Part shown: in pieces, positions 45,449-56,084 of the stretch
Layout: the number at the start of each line of letters is the position of its first letter
Position numbering within the stretch: position 1 is the stretch's first letter
Source of the DNA: Roseiarcus sp963696665
GTDB lineage: Bacteria > Pseudomonadota > Alphaproteobacteria > Rhizobiales > Beijerinckiaceae
Direction of reading: 5' to 3'
DNA: 64,000 nucleotides
Assembly: GCA_963696665.1 (NCBI GenBank)
Contig: CAVOLE010000031.1
Span: 248,001-312,000 of the forward strand
Position numbers and translations under genes: made by a program
The notes under the pieces: model-generated
Databases searched by the model: none
Seen by the model: only the letters and a program-made list of their open reading frames with translations
What the model was told of the DNA's origin: nothing

Positions 45449-46080
45449 ATGCGAAAATCGATCGCGAGCGCGACAATTCTTTGCTCAAGAGAATCGCGTC
45501 TGGCTATGGCGGTGGCGATCGCCGTCCTCGGCGGCTGGTCGGCGCATGCCGCCACCCTGACCGAGACGTTCACCTTCGACCCGCTCGACGGATATGGATT
45601 TGAGACTGGTTCCGACTTCAGTGCGTTCGATCCTGCCTTGGGAACTCTGAATTCTGTGACCTACGACGTCGTCGCGACAGCGAACTTTACCGGCGGCGGC
45701 CCTCGGACTTCAATGATGCAGCGTATGAGCTGACGTTTGTCGGAGTCGACAGTTCTGAGACGCCTCAGTTGACAAACCAGACCATGGCCGCCGTCTCCTT
45801 CGGGAACGGCGCGGCCCAAGCTTCGCTGACAAGCACGGACAGTTCGCTGGCCACATATCTTGTCCCTGGCGCCGTGACGCCGAACCTGACGATTGTTAAC
45901 GCAACGAACACCCCCGCGAGCATCTCCTCCACTTTTCCAACAGAGAGCGTGACCTACAACTATACGCCTGCCCAGCCCGTGCCCGAACCGCCCTCGATCG
46001 TTCTCCTTGCCGTTGGCCTTGCTGCATTGGGCTTCGCGCTGAAAGATCGACGGCTCTTTGCGTCGCCGGCTCGCTGCTAA
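45449..46080 (+). pseudogene. PEP-CTERM protein, frameshifted
   Basis: The product would be about 210 residues: a signal peptide (AMAVAIAVLGGWSAHA), a beta-rich choice-of-anchor-type domain beginning TLTETFTFDPLDGYGF, and a PEP-CTERM tail with VPEPPSIVLLAVGLAALGFA and a basic end. The frame breaks at 45700, where one C appears lost from GGCGGCGGCCC; restoring it joins GGGP to SDFNDAAYELTFVGVD. The ribosome site AAGGAG lies upstream of ATG 45449. It is the second PEP-CTERM gene within 2 kb. Confidence 0.72.
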
Positions 46081-46143
46081 AGGCTCGAGGCTAACTTCTC
46101 AACGACCATCGGCCCGCACTGATGCGCAAAGGAGCTCGAGCCT

Positions 46144-46791
46144 ATGCCCGTCATCGTCGCCTTCGGCGATTCCAACACCTGAGGTTACGATCCTGCGACG
46201 GGAGACCGATTTCCTCGCGCGCAGCGCTGGCCGGGCGTGCTTCAGCGCGAGCTTGGAGCGGACTTCGAGGTGATCGCCGAGGGGCTCAACGGCCGAACAA
46301 CCGTCCACGACGATCCGATCGAGCCCTATCGCTGCGGGGCGGATGCGCTGCCGCCCTGCCTGATGAGCCATTCGCCGGTCGATCTCGTTATCCTCGCGCT
46401 TGGCTGCAACGACTTGAAGAAGCGGTTCTCCGTTTCCGCCTTCGACATCGCCGAAGCGGCAGCGCGCCTCATCCTCCTCGCTCGCGCCTATGGCCAACGT
46501 CCGGACGCCCGCCCACCAAAAATCCTTTTGGTCGCGCCGCCCCCGATCGCCAAGCTTACCGACTACGCGGAGATGTTCGAGGGCGGCCAGGAAAAGTCGC
46601 TTCTCCTCGGCCAGCGTTATCGAGACGTCGCAGAGCGCGAGGGCGTTGCGTTCCTGGACGCTGGCCAAGTCATTCGATGCTCGGATCTCGACGGCATTCA
46701 CTACGAGGTCGATCAGCATGAATTGCTCGGCCGCGCTGTGGCGGAGGCCGTTCAAGGAGCGCTTGCCCCTCCCGTGGTCTCCATAGACTAG
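46144..46791 (+). pseudogene. SGNH/GDSL hydrolase with an in-frame TGA
   Basis: The frame encodes about 215 residues of an SGNH esterase: FGDSNT (catalytic Ser block I), GLNGRTT, VILALGCNDLKKRF (block III, GxND) and DGIHYEVDQHELLG (Asp and His of block V). Codon 13, at 46180-46182, is TGA, exactly where the family has the Trp of FGDSNTWGYDP, a one-base change from TGG. Everything downstream is intact. Translation from a downstream start would lose the catalytic Ser. So it is either a fresh nonsense mutation or a sequence error. Confidence 0.78.
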
Positions 46792-46982
46792 CCCGCGTCG
46801 ATGATCGCCGACCTGCCGCCGCATCACTGACGAGAACAGGCGGGCAACCAGCTCGCCTTGGACGACGAGACCAAGTCCGCGCGCCGTCAGGCGGAAACTC
46901 CGAAGGCCGCCTTTGCGATTGCGCGCCGTCGCCCACGGAGCTAAAGCCAGCCTCAATCTTTCCTCCGCCATGGACATCCAGT

Positions 46983-47801
46983 GTGAGCGTCGACGCGGAT
47001 ACTGACGCGCTTGCCGCGCGTGATCTTTTGCTCTCCGCCGCTCGCGAAGCCGGAGCGCTGGCGCTTAAACATTTCAATCCTGGCGGCCGAACCTCCGCCC
47101 GCGTCGTGACAAAAGCTGGCGGATCGCCGGTCACCGACGCCGACCTCGCCGCCGATGCGCTTCTGAAGCGCCGCCTGCGGGAAGCATTGCCCGATGCAGG
47201 GTGGCTCTCTGAGGAGACGGCCGACGATTTCGAGCGCCTCAAGCGCCGCAGCCTCATCATCGTCGATCCGATCGACGGAACGCGCGCGTTTGTGATCGGG
47301 GATCCCCGCTGGGCCGTCTCGGTTGCGCTCGTCGTCGACGGGCGCCCAGTCGCGGGCGTCGTCTACGCGCCGGCCCTCGACGAGACCTACGCAGCGGCCC
47401 GGGCCAAGGGCGCAACCTTCAACGGCGCGGACCTTGCCCCCGTGGCCGTTTGGCCGCCGCGCGCCGCGGCCGGCCCCAAGCTCGTCATCGAGGCAATGGC
47501 GGCGGAACTCGGCGTCCCGGTCGAGATCATTCCGCGCGTGCCTGCGCTCGCCTACCGGCTGTGCCTTGTGGCGCGCGGCGCTATCGATTTAGCGGTCGCC
47601 GCCGAGAACTCGCACGACTGGGACATCGCCGCCGCCGATATTCTGCTCGAGGAGACGGGCGCGCGCCTGATCGACGCTTCGGGCGAGCGGCTCCGCTACA
47701 ATTCCCGGCAGGTCCGCCGCGGCGCGCTTCTTGCTGCGTCGGACCTAGGCGCGCCCCGCCTCATCAAGGGCTTTCGGGCCGCCACCAAAGCGGACTTGTA
47801 G
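46983..47801 (+). CDS. cysQ: 3'(2'),5'-bisphosphate nucleotidase CysQ
   Basis: This inositol-monophosphatase-family enzyme has 272 residues and a GTG start. Metal-binding motifs are WLSEETADD, IVDPIDGTRAFVIGD (DPIDGT) and the C-terminal SHDWDIAAADILLEETG. CysQ removes the 3'-phosphate from PAP formed in sulfate assimilation. In Hyphomicrobiales it commonly precedes the DUF4170, acyltransferase and waaA genes, as here. The neighbours are surface-lipid genes, so a related phosphatase role cannot be excluded. Confidence 0.83.
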   Translation: MSVDADTDALAARDLLLSAAREAGALALKHFNPGGRTSARVVTKAGGSPVTDADLAADALLKRRLREALPDAGWLSEETADDFERLKRRSLIIVDPIDGTRAFVIGDPRWAVSVALVVDGRPVAGVVYAPALDETYAAARAKGATFNGADLAPVAVWPPRAAAGPKLVIEAMAAELGVPVEIIPRVPALAYRLCLVARGAIDLAVAAENSHDWDIAAADILLEETGARLIDASGERLRYNSRQVRRGALLAASDLGAPRLIKGFRAATKADL

Positions 47802-47992
47802 ACGCGGTCCATAGCCCGTCGAAAGACGTGGGTCCTTTCGGACGTCCTTTGGACCGCGTCAGCCGCGCTCATCGAGCGCGGCTACAATCTGACGGCGGCG
47901 GCTTTCGGGCGCTTGCGTTTTCGCCGCCGCGAGGGCAAAGGCCAGCGCGCTGAGCCGCGCTGCTTCGCGCGCCTTTCCAAGGAAATGTGATC

Positions 47993-48265
47993 ATGAGCTC
48001 TCCCGATGCGAAGGCCCAAGACGAGGCGAAGCCGCAGCGCCTGCACCTGGTGTTCGGCGGTGAATTGAAATCGCTCGAAAGCCACGAGTTTCGCGATCCC
48101 GCCAAGCTCGACATCGTCGGCATCTTCCCCGATTACGCCAGCGCCGAGCGAGCCTGGCGCGCCAAGGCGCAAGCGACGGTCGACAGCGCGCAAACGCGAT
48201 ACTACATCGCCCACCTGCATCGTCTGCTCGAGCCCGATCTCGCGCCTCCGACCCGGACCGCCTGA
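47993..48265 (+). CDS. DUF4170 domain protein
   Basis: This small soluble protein has 90 residues, with LHLVFGGELKSLESHEFRDP, VGIFPDYASAERAWRAKAQ and RYYIAHLHRLLEP, the DUF4170 pattern. I use ATG 47993 with AAGGA at 47979-47983, though a GTG 6 bp upstream is in frame. The family is found almost only in alphaproteobacteria, beside the lipid A genes. The function is unknown. Confidence 0.85.
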   Translation: MSSPDAKAQDEAKPQRLHLVFGGELKSLESHEFRDPAKLDIVGIFPDYASAERAWRAKAQATVDSAQTRYYIAHLHRLLEPDLAPPTRTA

Positions 48266-48275
48266 GCGCCGCCGC

Positions 48276-48995
48276 ATGGCGAGGCGTGTAGGCAGGTCGC
48301 CATGGGCGCAGGAGGCGATCGGCTTTGGGCTTGCGGCCTATTTGTCGTTCGTTCGCGCCACGAGCCGGTTCACCACCGTTCCTAAGGACGTTGACGCCTA
48401 TATCAAAGACGACCTGCCGCTCATCGCGGCGATGTGGCACGGCCAGCATTTGATGATGCCCTTCGCCCGACCTGTCACTATGGATCGGCTCGCGGTGCTC
48501 ATCTCGCGCCATGAAGACGCCGGCGCCCAGGCTTTGGCCGCCGAGCGTCTCGGCATAACGGCCGTGCGCGGCTCGGGCGGACCCGCCGATCGCGGCTATT
48601 ACAAGGGCGGCGCGCCGGCGATGCGCGAACTCCTGCGCCAGCTCGAATCGGGCTCGTCGATTGCGATGACCGCCGATGTGCCCAAGCGCGCGCGTGTGGC
48701 GGGAATGGGAATCGTGACTCTCGCCAAGCTCTCCGGACGGCCGATCGTTCCGACCGCCGCGGTCATGAGCAGGCGCGTTCAGTTCAACAGCTGGGATCGC
48801 GCGTCGCTCGGACTGCCCTTCGGGCGCGCGATCATCGTCGTCGGCGACATCATCCGCGTCTCGCGGGACGCCGACGAGGAGGAGATGGAGGCCGCGCGCC
48901 TTAAGGTCGAGCGCGGGCTCGACGAGACGCACCGCCAAGGCTACGCCATGGTCGGCGCAAGCGACCCGGGCGCCGATCTGAAGCCGCCCACCTGA
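48276..48995 (+). CDS. lysophospholipid acyltransferase family protein (DUF374)
   Basis: This protein of 239 residues has an N-terminal membrane helix. MWHGQHLMMPF and ISRHEDAG are the acyltransferase active-site segments, followed by RGSGGPADRG and IAMTADVPKRAR. DUF374 proteins sit beside waaA in many alphaproteobacteria and are thought to place an acyl chain on a lipid A precursor or related lipid. The gene is 10 bp after DUF4170 and 8 bp before waaA, in one transcript. Confidence 0.85.
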   Translation: MARRVGRSPWAQEAIGFGLAAYLSFVRATSRFTTVPKDVDAYIKDDLPLIAAMWHGQHLMMPFARPVTMDRLAVLISRHEDAGAQALAAERLGITAVRGSGGPADRGYYKGGAPAMRELLRQLESGSSIAMTADVPKRARVAGMGIVTLAKLSGRPIVPTAAVMSRRVQFNSWDRASLGLPFGRAIIVVGDIIRVSRDADEEEMEAARLKVERGLDETHRQGYAMVGASDPGADLKPPT

Positions 48996-49002
48996 AACCA
49001 AA

Positions 49003-50286
49003 ATGACCGCGCCGCTCTCGCTTATTGGCTATCGATGGGCCTCGTTCCTGGCGACGCCGTTGACCGGGCCGATGCTGGCGAGCCGGCTTAAACGCGGCAA
49101 GGAGGATCCGCGACGGGTGGGCGAGCGGCGCGGCCTGGCCAGTCTCGCCCGTCCGCCGGGCCCGCTTGTCTGGCTACATGGCGCAAGCGTCGGCGAAGCC
49201 GCCGTTCTTCTGCCCTTCGTCGAGCGCATCACCCGCATGGGCTTAACCGCACTTGTGACGACGACGACGGTGACCTCGGCCGCAATGCTGGCTCAGCGCC
49301 TGCCGGCGGGCGCGCTGCATCAATATGCGCCGCTCGACAGTCCCATATTCATGCGGCGCTTTGTCAATCATTGGCGTCCCGACGCGGCGTTGGTGGCGGA
49401 AAGCGAGCTCTGGCCCAATATGATCCTCGAACTGAAGCGTTCGAAATCGCGGCTGGCGATGATCAATGGACGGATGAGCGAGCGGTCGTTCCGCAGATGG
49501 GGAAGGGCGCCGCGCTTCATCGCCGCGCTGCTCACGGAGTTCGACGTGTGCCTCGCGCGCAGCGAGGCGGACAGCGAGCGGCTGTCGACGCTCGGCGCCC
49601 CGAACGTCCTGGTCCCGGGCGACATCAAGTTCGACGCCCCGACGCTGCCGGCCGACCGGCGCGAACTCGCCGAGCTCGCAGGCCTCACGTCTGGACGCCA
49701 GATGTGGATCGCCGCCTCGACCCACGAGGGCGAAGAGATGATCGCGGCGGCGGCGCACAAGCGCCTCGCGCAGGTGTTTCCCGACGCCCTGACGCTCATC
49801 GCCCCGCGCCATCCCGAGCGGGGCGAACAGATCTTGCGGCAACTGGAGGCGCAGGGCCTCATCTGCGCGCTGCGTTCGCGCGGAGAGGCGATCGGTCCGG
49901 GAACCGCGGTCTATATCTGCGACACGATCGGCGAGCTGGGGCTATTCTATCGTCTCGCCGGCGTCGTGTTCGTGGGCAAGTCCTTCGTCGCCGGGGGCGG
50001 GCAAAATCCGATCGAACCCGCTCGCCTCGCCTCGGCCATTCTGCATGGGCCGATGGTCGCGAATTTCGCCGACGCATATGCGTTGCTTGACGAGGCGGGC
50101 GGCGCGCTGACCGTCGCCCGTCCGGAGGACTTGGGCGAGACGCTGACCGCGCTCTTCGCCAATGCGGGCCGTCTGCGCGCGATGACGCGGGCGGCGGGCG
50201 AAACGGTCGAGCGCCGCGCGGGAGCGGTCGATCGCTCGATGGGCGCGCTGAAAGCTCTGTTGCCGGCCGCCGGGGCGAGGCGGTGA
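49003..50286 (+). CDS. waaA: 3-deoxy-D-manno-octulosonic acid transferase
   Basis: This inner-membrane glycosyltransferase (GT-B fold) has 427 residues and adds Kdo to lipid IVA. WLHGASVGEA holds the acceptor-binding Glu; AESELWPNMI, VPGDIKFD, ASTHEGEE and APRHPERGEQI are hallmark segments, and GGGQNPIEPA is the donor site. Length is normal for KdtA/WaaA. Its stop overlaps the lpxK start by 4 bp. Confidence 0.93.
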   Translation: MTAPLSLIGYRWASFLATPLTGPMLASRLKRGKEDPRRVGERRGLASLARPPGPLVWLHGASVGEAAVLLPFVERITRMGLTALVTTTTVTSAAMLAQRLPAGALHQYAPLDSPIFMRRFVNHWRPDAALVAESELWPNMILELKRSKSRLAMINGRMSERSFRRWGRAPRFIAALLTEFDVCLARSEADSERLSTLGAPNVLVPGDIKFDAPTLPADRRELAELAGLTSGRQMWIAASTHEGEEMIAAAAHKRLAQVFPDALTLIAPRHPERGEQILRQLEAQGLICALRSRGEAIGPGTAVYICDTIGELGLFYRLAGVVFVGKSFVAGGGQNPIEPARLASAILHGPMVANFADAYALLDEAGGALTVARPEDLGETLTALFANAGRLRAMTRAAGETVERRAGAVDRSMGALKALLPAAGARR

Positions 50287-51269
50287 GGGCGCCGCGCTTC
50301 TGGTTGAAATCGAGACCAACCTTGCTCGCCCGCTTGCTCCAGCCGACCGGCTGGGCGTACGGACGCGCGACCGCCCAGCGCATGCGCAGGCCCGGCGAGC
50401 GGGCTGGGGCGCCAGTGATTTGCGTCGGCAATTTCGTCGCGGGCGGGGCAGGCAAGACCCCGGTCGCGATGGCGCTGGCGCGAATGCTGATCGGCGACGG
50501 CCGGCGCGTCGCCTTCCTGTCGCGGGGCTATGGCGGCGCCGAACGCTCCGAGCCTCTCCTCGTCGATGCGGGCGCCCACACCGCCGCGATGGTCGGCGAC
50601 GAGCCCCTTCTGCTCGCCAAGCTCGCGCAGTGCTGGGTTGGGGCGGATCGGGTCAGAAGCGCGGGAAGCGCGGTCCAAGCCGGCGCCAACACGCTGATTC
50701 TGGACGATGGTCTGCAGAACCCTGGACTCGCCAAGGACCTCGCCTTCGCCGTCGTGGACGGCGAGACGGGCTTCGGCAACGGCCTCTGCGTTCCGGCTGG
50801 CCCGTTGCGCGCGCCAGTTTCGGCTCAAGCGCCGTTCGTGCAGGCGCTGGTCGTTCTGGGCGGCGGCGAGGCGGCGGCGGCGCGGATCGCTGCTTTCGCG
50901 CCTGGCAAGCCGCTGATCCGCGCGAGCCTCGAGCCGGATGCGCTGGCCGCCGCGCCGCTCATCGGCCGCGAGGTCGTCGCCTTCGCCGGCATCGCGCGCC
51001 CAGAGAAATTCTACGCCACCCTGCGCCGGGTCGGCGCGCAGATCGTCGCCACGCGCGATTTCGCCGACCATCATCCCTACACGCCGAGCGAGGTCGAGGC
51101 GCTGATCGAGGAAGCGGGCACGCGAAACGCGCTTCTGGCGACGACCGAGAAGGATCTGGTGCGGCTTAACCCCCGTCAGGCCCGCGCCGTCGTCACCCTG
51201 CCGGTCACCTTGCGGTTCGAGGATCCGGCGTCGGTGAGGCGCATCCTGCGCCAGGCCGTGGCGGGGTAA
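50283..51269 (+). CDS. lpxK: tetraacyldisaccharide 4'-kinase
   Basis: This kinase of 328 residues adds the 4'-phosphate of lipid A. VGNFVAGGAGKTPVAMAL is the P-loop with the family's GKTP, then FLSRGYGG and the Walker B-like NTLILDDGLQNP. An N-terminal hydrophobic helix anchors it to the membrane. It overlaps waaA, completing a five-gene rightward set with cysQ, DUF4170 and DUF374. Confidence 0.93.
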   Translation: MRAPRFWLKSRPTLLARLLQPTGWAYGRATAQRMRRPGERAGAPVICVGNFVAGGAGKTPVAMALARMLIGDGRRVAFLSRGYGGAERSEPLLVDAGAHTAAMVGDEPLLLAKLAQCWVGADRVRSAGSAVQAGANTLILDDGLQNPGLAKDLAFAVVDGETGFGNGLCVPAGPLRAPVSAQAPFVQALVVLGGGEAAAARIAAFAPGKPLIRASLEPDALAAAPLIGREVVAFAGIARPEKFYATLRRVGAQIVATRDFADHHPYTPSEVEALIEEAGTRNALLATTEKDLVRLNPRQARAVVTLPVTLRFEDPASVRRILRQAVAG

Positions 51270-51379
51270 CGGCCTTCTCCTCGCACCGACCAGCGGTGAG
51301 CGCTCTCGGACGCAGAGCGGACGTCTCGCTTGGCCTAACGATACGCTGCTGGGTCATAGCGCCAGGCTTTCAGAAAGGC

Positions 51380-54300
51380 TCACCACGTGTATCGGGCGCC
51401 GAACGCGCCTCGGACGCCGTTTTGCTTCTCGCCGTTGGCGGCGCCGACTGCGAACTCATAGTCGACATTGGCGAAGACTGAGACGTTTGCGTTGATCCTT
51501 CCGGTCACTCCGCCGCCAACTTCCAGCAAGGTGATTTGACTTAAGAGCGGCACGATATCCGTTCCCGAATAGACAGTATTCGCCTCCGCCCCCCAGTCCC
51601 GCCAGAGATTGGCCCTGACATACGGCTGCCAGACCTGGTCCCCCGCGGTCACCACCGTCCATTTGCCGCGCAATCCGATGCGCCCGCTCGGCCCCGTCGT
51701 GTCGCCGAGCGCGACATCGCCGAGGCCGTCATAGTCGTGATGGAACGAAACCTTCTGCCACAAGATCTGCCCCTGCGGCTCGAGCACGAAGCCGGGCCCC
51801 AATTGCGGAAGGGCGAACGGAACGCCACCCTCCAAAGACGAGATGAACCCCCAACCGTCGGTGTTGAGCCTGGCGAACTGGGTGCTTGCCGAACCGCTAT
51901 AACTGGTCCCCTGCAAGACTGCGTCGAGATACCAGCCGCCCGGCCCGACATGAGTCCAGTACGCCCCGCCCGACCAGGCGTTGAGGCTCATCGATCCGGT
52001 GTGGGTGTTGACATAGGCTGTCGCCGCCGCATTGGTGACGAGGCCGTTCACGTCGGCGTTCACGTCGCCATAGGCGCCGTACAGGCCCATCCGCTCATAT
52101 TGGCCCGCGATCAGCGAGCCGCGCAGAAGGTCGATGCCGCCCTGGAAGCCGCCGAGATTGCCGCTGGCGCGGGGATCGGTGAAGGCGCCGTAGTGATTGT
52201 CGAGCGTCTGGCCGAAGAAGCGGCCCCAGACCGAGGGCGAAAACAGCGGACAGGGGGCAAGCGCCGGCCCCTTCCTGGTCGGCAGGACCGCCGGCTTCCT
52301 GGTCGGCAGGTCGACCACCGGAGTCTCGGCGGAGGGAGCGACCGCAGGCGCGACAGCGCAACCATCCGGCTCGTAAGTGTCGCCGACCCGGTCGTTAAGC
52401 GTGCCGAGGATCGAGAGCCCCAGTTCGCGCGCCAAAGGCTGCACCACGCCGTAGGTCGCGAGTTCCGGCCCGATGATCGGATAGACGCCGGGTGGCAGCG
52501 GCGTGGGCGGCGGCGTCGAGGGGAACACTTCGGACGGCGACCCGGGCTGCTCCGGCTGCACTACGGATGGCGGCGTGACGGGCGGCGTCACCGGCGGCGT
52601 GACGGGCGGCGTTACCGGCGGCGTGACAAAGTCGTTGCGCAGGAACCAGTCATTCGGGAAGTTATTCGGGTTAAAGCCGCCCCGGAACAATTCGTAGGTG
52701 AAGGCGCCGGCCCGCAATTCCCCGTTCAACAAGGTGAAGTTGTTCGGCGTCGTCGTGGCGCCGTTGATCGCCTCGACCAGCCGGATGCCGTCGCGCTCAA
52801 GCGTCTGTCCGCCCAGGCCGCCGAGATTCGTCACGAATATCCCGCCAGGGGCATCGGCGATTGCATGGTTGAGCACCAGGAGGTCGGTGTGTTGCACCGA
52901 TGCGTCGTTCAGCTCCGTATTGAATGAGATCTGGCTGCCCTGTTCGAACTCGGCCGTCTGCGCATCGATCGTGAAGACGCTGAACGGAGAACCAGCCGGC
53001 GCATTGCCCGCAATGTTTAACGTTGCGCCGGACTGCAACACGAACTGGTTGGTCGCCACTGTGCCTGCTATGCCGCCCTGGAGAACTGCGCCGGGATTCA
53101 CAGCGAAACTGGTGCTCGGGGCGTTCACGCCATAGACCGCGCCGTTGGCCACTTCGAACGTGCCCTCTTGAACGGTTGTTTGGGCGAAGATGTTCGATTC
53201 GTTGGTCCGAAGAGAGCCGTCGAAGCTGACCGTGCCAGGGCCAGTTTTGGTCACCGAGACGATCCCGTTCGCGCCGTTACTCTCAATCGGGTCAAAAAAC
53301 GAAATCGCTTGGCCGGCAGCCGCATTAAACGTCCCCCGCGACTGGGTTGACCCTAAGTTGTTGAAGTAGATAGCGTTGGGCGCCCCGCCGCTCTTGGTGT
53401 TGCCTGAAAAAGTGATATTGCCGCCCGTTGCGTTCAGGTCGAGGTTGCCGCCATTGAGAAAGATGGCGCCGCCTTGCCCGCCCGCCACATTGCCGGTGAT
53501 CGACGCGCCAGTCGGGCCGCCCGCATTCAACGTGAACCCGTTGCCGGCGTAGACCGCGCCGCCATTAGATCCAGCAGTATTCCCGGTAATTGCGATGGTT
53601 GCTCCGCCGCTGTCGCCGATCGTGACTGAGTTGCTCGTAAAAATGGCGCCACCACTATTCCCAGCCGTGTTGCCGTCCAGCGTCACCGAGCTTCCGTGTG
53701 CGACCACGAAGCCGTTGCTGTCGTTGATCGCGCCGCCGCTTCCTGTCGCGGAGTGGTTGTCGCTGATGTTTACGGTCGCGCCGGTGTCGCCGATCAGGAC
53801 GGGGAGGCTGCCGAACGTATTGATTGCACCGCCGCTCCCCCGCGCCATGTTTCCGTCCAGCGTTACCAAGCTTCCGTTAATGATCACGGAGCCATTGTTG
53901 TCGTCGATCGCCCCGCCGGCGCCTCCGGAATGATTCGCCGTGATGCTGACGGTTGCCCCGGTGTCGCCGATTTCGCTGGGGTTGCTGCCGAACGTCGCGA
54001 TGGCGCCGCCATCGCTGCTGCCCGTGTTGTTCGTGATCGTTACTGAGCTGCCGTGGATGATCACCGAGCCATTGTTATCATCGATCGCGCCGCCTTGCGT
54101 TCCCAGGTTGTTGGTGATGATGACTGTCGATCCGCTGTCGCCTATCGTGACGGGGTTGCTGCCGAACGAATAGATGGCGCCGCCCGTGGTTGAGGCTCCG
54201 TCGCCATCGAACGTGATGGTCTGACCGTGTATCGTTATCGGGCCATTGCCGCCGTAGATTGCGCCGCCTTGATTTCCACCCTTGTTGCCGATGAAAGCTA

Positions 54301-54857
54301 CACTGGTGGTTGCGGTTTCGGTTCCGACCGAAACGCCGCCTAACGAGTAAATGGCGCCGCCAGTCGTAGCGCTCACCCCGTTGCCGGAGAACGTCGCGCT
54401 GCCGTTTATTGGTATGTTGATTGTCGAGCCTGTATTGAAGGTCGAAATCCTGAATTGCGCCGCCTTGCTGGTGCGTGCCGCCCGTGATGGTGACATTCGA
54501 AAGAGTCAGGGTCGAATTGAACGGAGCGCTGAAGAACGCATTGCTCCCGCTCAGCGTGATAGTGCTGCCGCCCGCCGCGCCCGTAATCGTCAGGAACGAG
54601 GGCGCCGTTAATTGCGAGGAAAGAGTGGCGTTACCCTGAAGGAGGAATGTGGAACCGTTAGCGGGAGTATGGGGCAGCTCCCCGCCAAGCCCGATCGTCT
54701 GCGCCACGGCGTGGCGAACAACCGGCAACGACACCGCGACAGCGGAGAGGAGGATCAGGCGCAGGCAACAAGCGGCCAGCCTGATCGAGGGGCCCGCGCG
54801 CCCAGCGGCGCGAGCCCTGCCGTGCAAGTCGCGCTGGCGGAGGCGAGAAGGCGCCAT
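51380..54857 (-). pseudogene. autotransporter with GGAI-repeat passenger, frameshifted
   Basis: The product would be about 1,158 residues. A long signal peptide (AACCLRLILLSAVAVSLPVV, ending HAVAQ) leads to a passenger built from repeated GGAI units (GGAIYSFGSNPVTIGDSGST, GGAIDDNNGSVIIHGSSVTI and so on), similar to polymorphic outer-membrane protein repeats that form a beta-helix. A hinge of PPVT repeats follows, then a 12-strand beta-barrel ending GARYTW. Near 54431-54460 the frame shifts, separating the signal peptide and first repeats (QQGGAIQ) from the rest (FNTGSTINIPING). Without repair the passenger would lack an export signal. Predicted role: surface adhesin. Confidence 0.78.
52571..52628 (-). 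repeat. 12-bp repeats coding the PPVT hinge
   Basis: The plus strand shows GGCGGCGTGACG-type 12-mers about five times in a row, encoding TPPV repeats between passenger and barrel. The unit is a multiple of three, so length can vary in frame. Confidence 0.75.
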
Positions 54858-55674
54858 CGCTATAACAAGCGCGAAGCCCACACTCCCGCCCCCGAGGCTG
54901 GTCGGCCGGTCCGGCGGACCCCCGCGCGCTCAAAATCCGCGTATCCAACCCGCATCCCACAGCCCCCCGCTAGGGAAGGAACAACGGCCACGCCCTTCTC
55001 GCCCAACTTCGGTCGCAACCAGCTCAGCGGATTCGCCCTGTGGCGGTCATGCTCCATCGAAACTACGGAATACGCTGCGCCGATTCCTCGCCATTTTAGG
55101 CTACCCCGATCCGCACGAAACGCCACAGTTCGTTCCCTAAAACGCCCGAGATCCGGCCGAACGAGGTCAAATTGTGTCCGGCTGCGACACAGACGCCACA
55201 AATTCTACGCTTGAGGCGTCGCAGAACTTATTGGAGAAAAGGAATCGGTCTCGCTGCGCTCTCCCCGCGCCAGGCGCTATAGCGCGTTGCTTCTGGATGG
55301 AAGCGGCCGAAGGGGGACGGGCGGACGACATTTACCGTCGACAATTTTTTGCGGAAACTCAGAAACAACGATAAGCTTGCCCCATGAACAATCCATCCCA
55401 TCGCATGGCCTGGCCAGACGACAAGCCAATACGGCGCTGCCGACGTCACGGACAAAGCGTGCGGAAAATTTGTTCCCGCTGAAAGCCGCGTAACCCATCG
55501 ACAAGTCTCGATTCGAACGAGGAAATCCAAGGAAATCCAAGAGAATCCAATACCTCCGAACGGGGGCTTTCGCAGCGAAACGACCAAGGGCCAAGAAAAC
55601 TCAAATCGACCGGATGAGCGTCCGATCCGCGGTCGGGAAGTCGGCCGAACCGGCTCCGTCCAAAGCAAGGCGGC
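54858..55674. other. 817-bp intergenic region upstream of the autotransporter
   Basis: No gene is supported here. The first 450 bp have only short open frames without recognisable features and should include the autotransporter promoter. Core plus 10-mer element copy C occupies about 55335-55610. The ATP12 fragment begins at 55675. Confidence 0.5.
55335..55610 (+). repeat. core plus 10-mer array element, copy C
   Basis: The left part includes GCCCCATGAACAATCC (55379-55394). The core CGTAACCCATCGACAAGTC lies at 55489-55507, three 10-mers (GGAAATCCAA twice, GAGAATCCAA once) at 55521-55550, and the right part GGGGCTTTCGCAGC at 55562-55575. The order and most bases match copy B. Confidence 0.75.
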
Positions 55675-56025
55675 CTAGGCGGCGCGCGTCAGCGCGACCG
55701 CCGTCGCCGAAACCTCGAACTCGCGGCTACGCGCCTCGCGCCGCGCCATCGCCTCCGCGTCCACGCCCCAGCGCTCGGCCTGGAAATCCTCGTTGACATG
55801 CGCCGCCCGCCATGCGGCTTCGGCTGAGAGAAACCCGCGCGCGACGGCGAGCGCCAGCAGGGCCGAGCCGGTCAGCGTCATCATCACGCTGAGCGCGGCG
55901 ACCTGAAGAGGGCCATCGTACGCGTCGAGCGCAGCGGCGATCGCCGCCGGCGCATCCCGCGGCTGCGCGACATGCCTCACGCCGGCGGTCACAGCGAGGC
56001 GCGCGCCAAGCTCATCCGCGCCCCA
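55675..56025 (-). pseudogene. ATP12-family chaperone, C-terminal half only
   Basis: The last 116 residues match the end of ATP12-type chaperones, which help assemble the F1 ATP synthase: MMTLTGSALLALAVARGFLS, AEAAWRAAHVNEDFQAERWG and DAEAMARREAR. Upstream of the Trp at about 56025 the frame no longer resembles ATP12 and runs into an IS remnant, so the N-terminal half (about 130 residues) is absent. A full copy may exist elsewhere; this one looks cut by the insertion. Confidence 0.7.
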
Positions 56026-56084
56026 ACGTCCGCATACCCAGCTCGTTTTCTCGGAGCCGGACGTGAACCGTAACGTAGCGGATT

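Noticed and set aside
46099..46977. 292-codon minus-strand frame
   Set aside because: Opposite the SGNH hydrolase, whose catalytic blocks are clear.
52503..52697. Gly-Val-Thr repeat protein on the plus strand
   Set aside because: It is the antisense reading of the autotransporter hinge repeats.
55321..55550. Small proteins starting ATGAACAATCC in repeat copies B and C
   Set aside because: The two frames stop at different places (55 and 32 codons) and their residues do not agree, so coding is unlikely.
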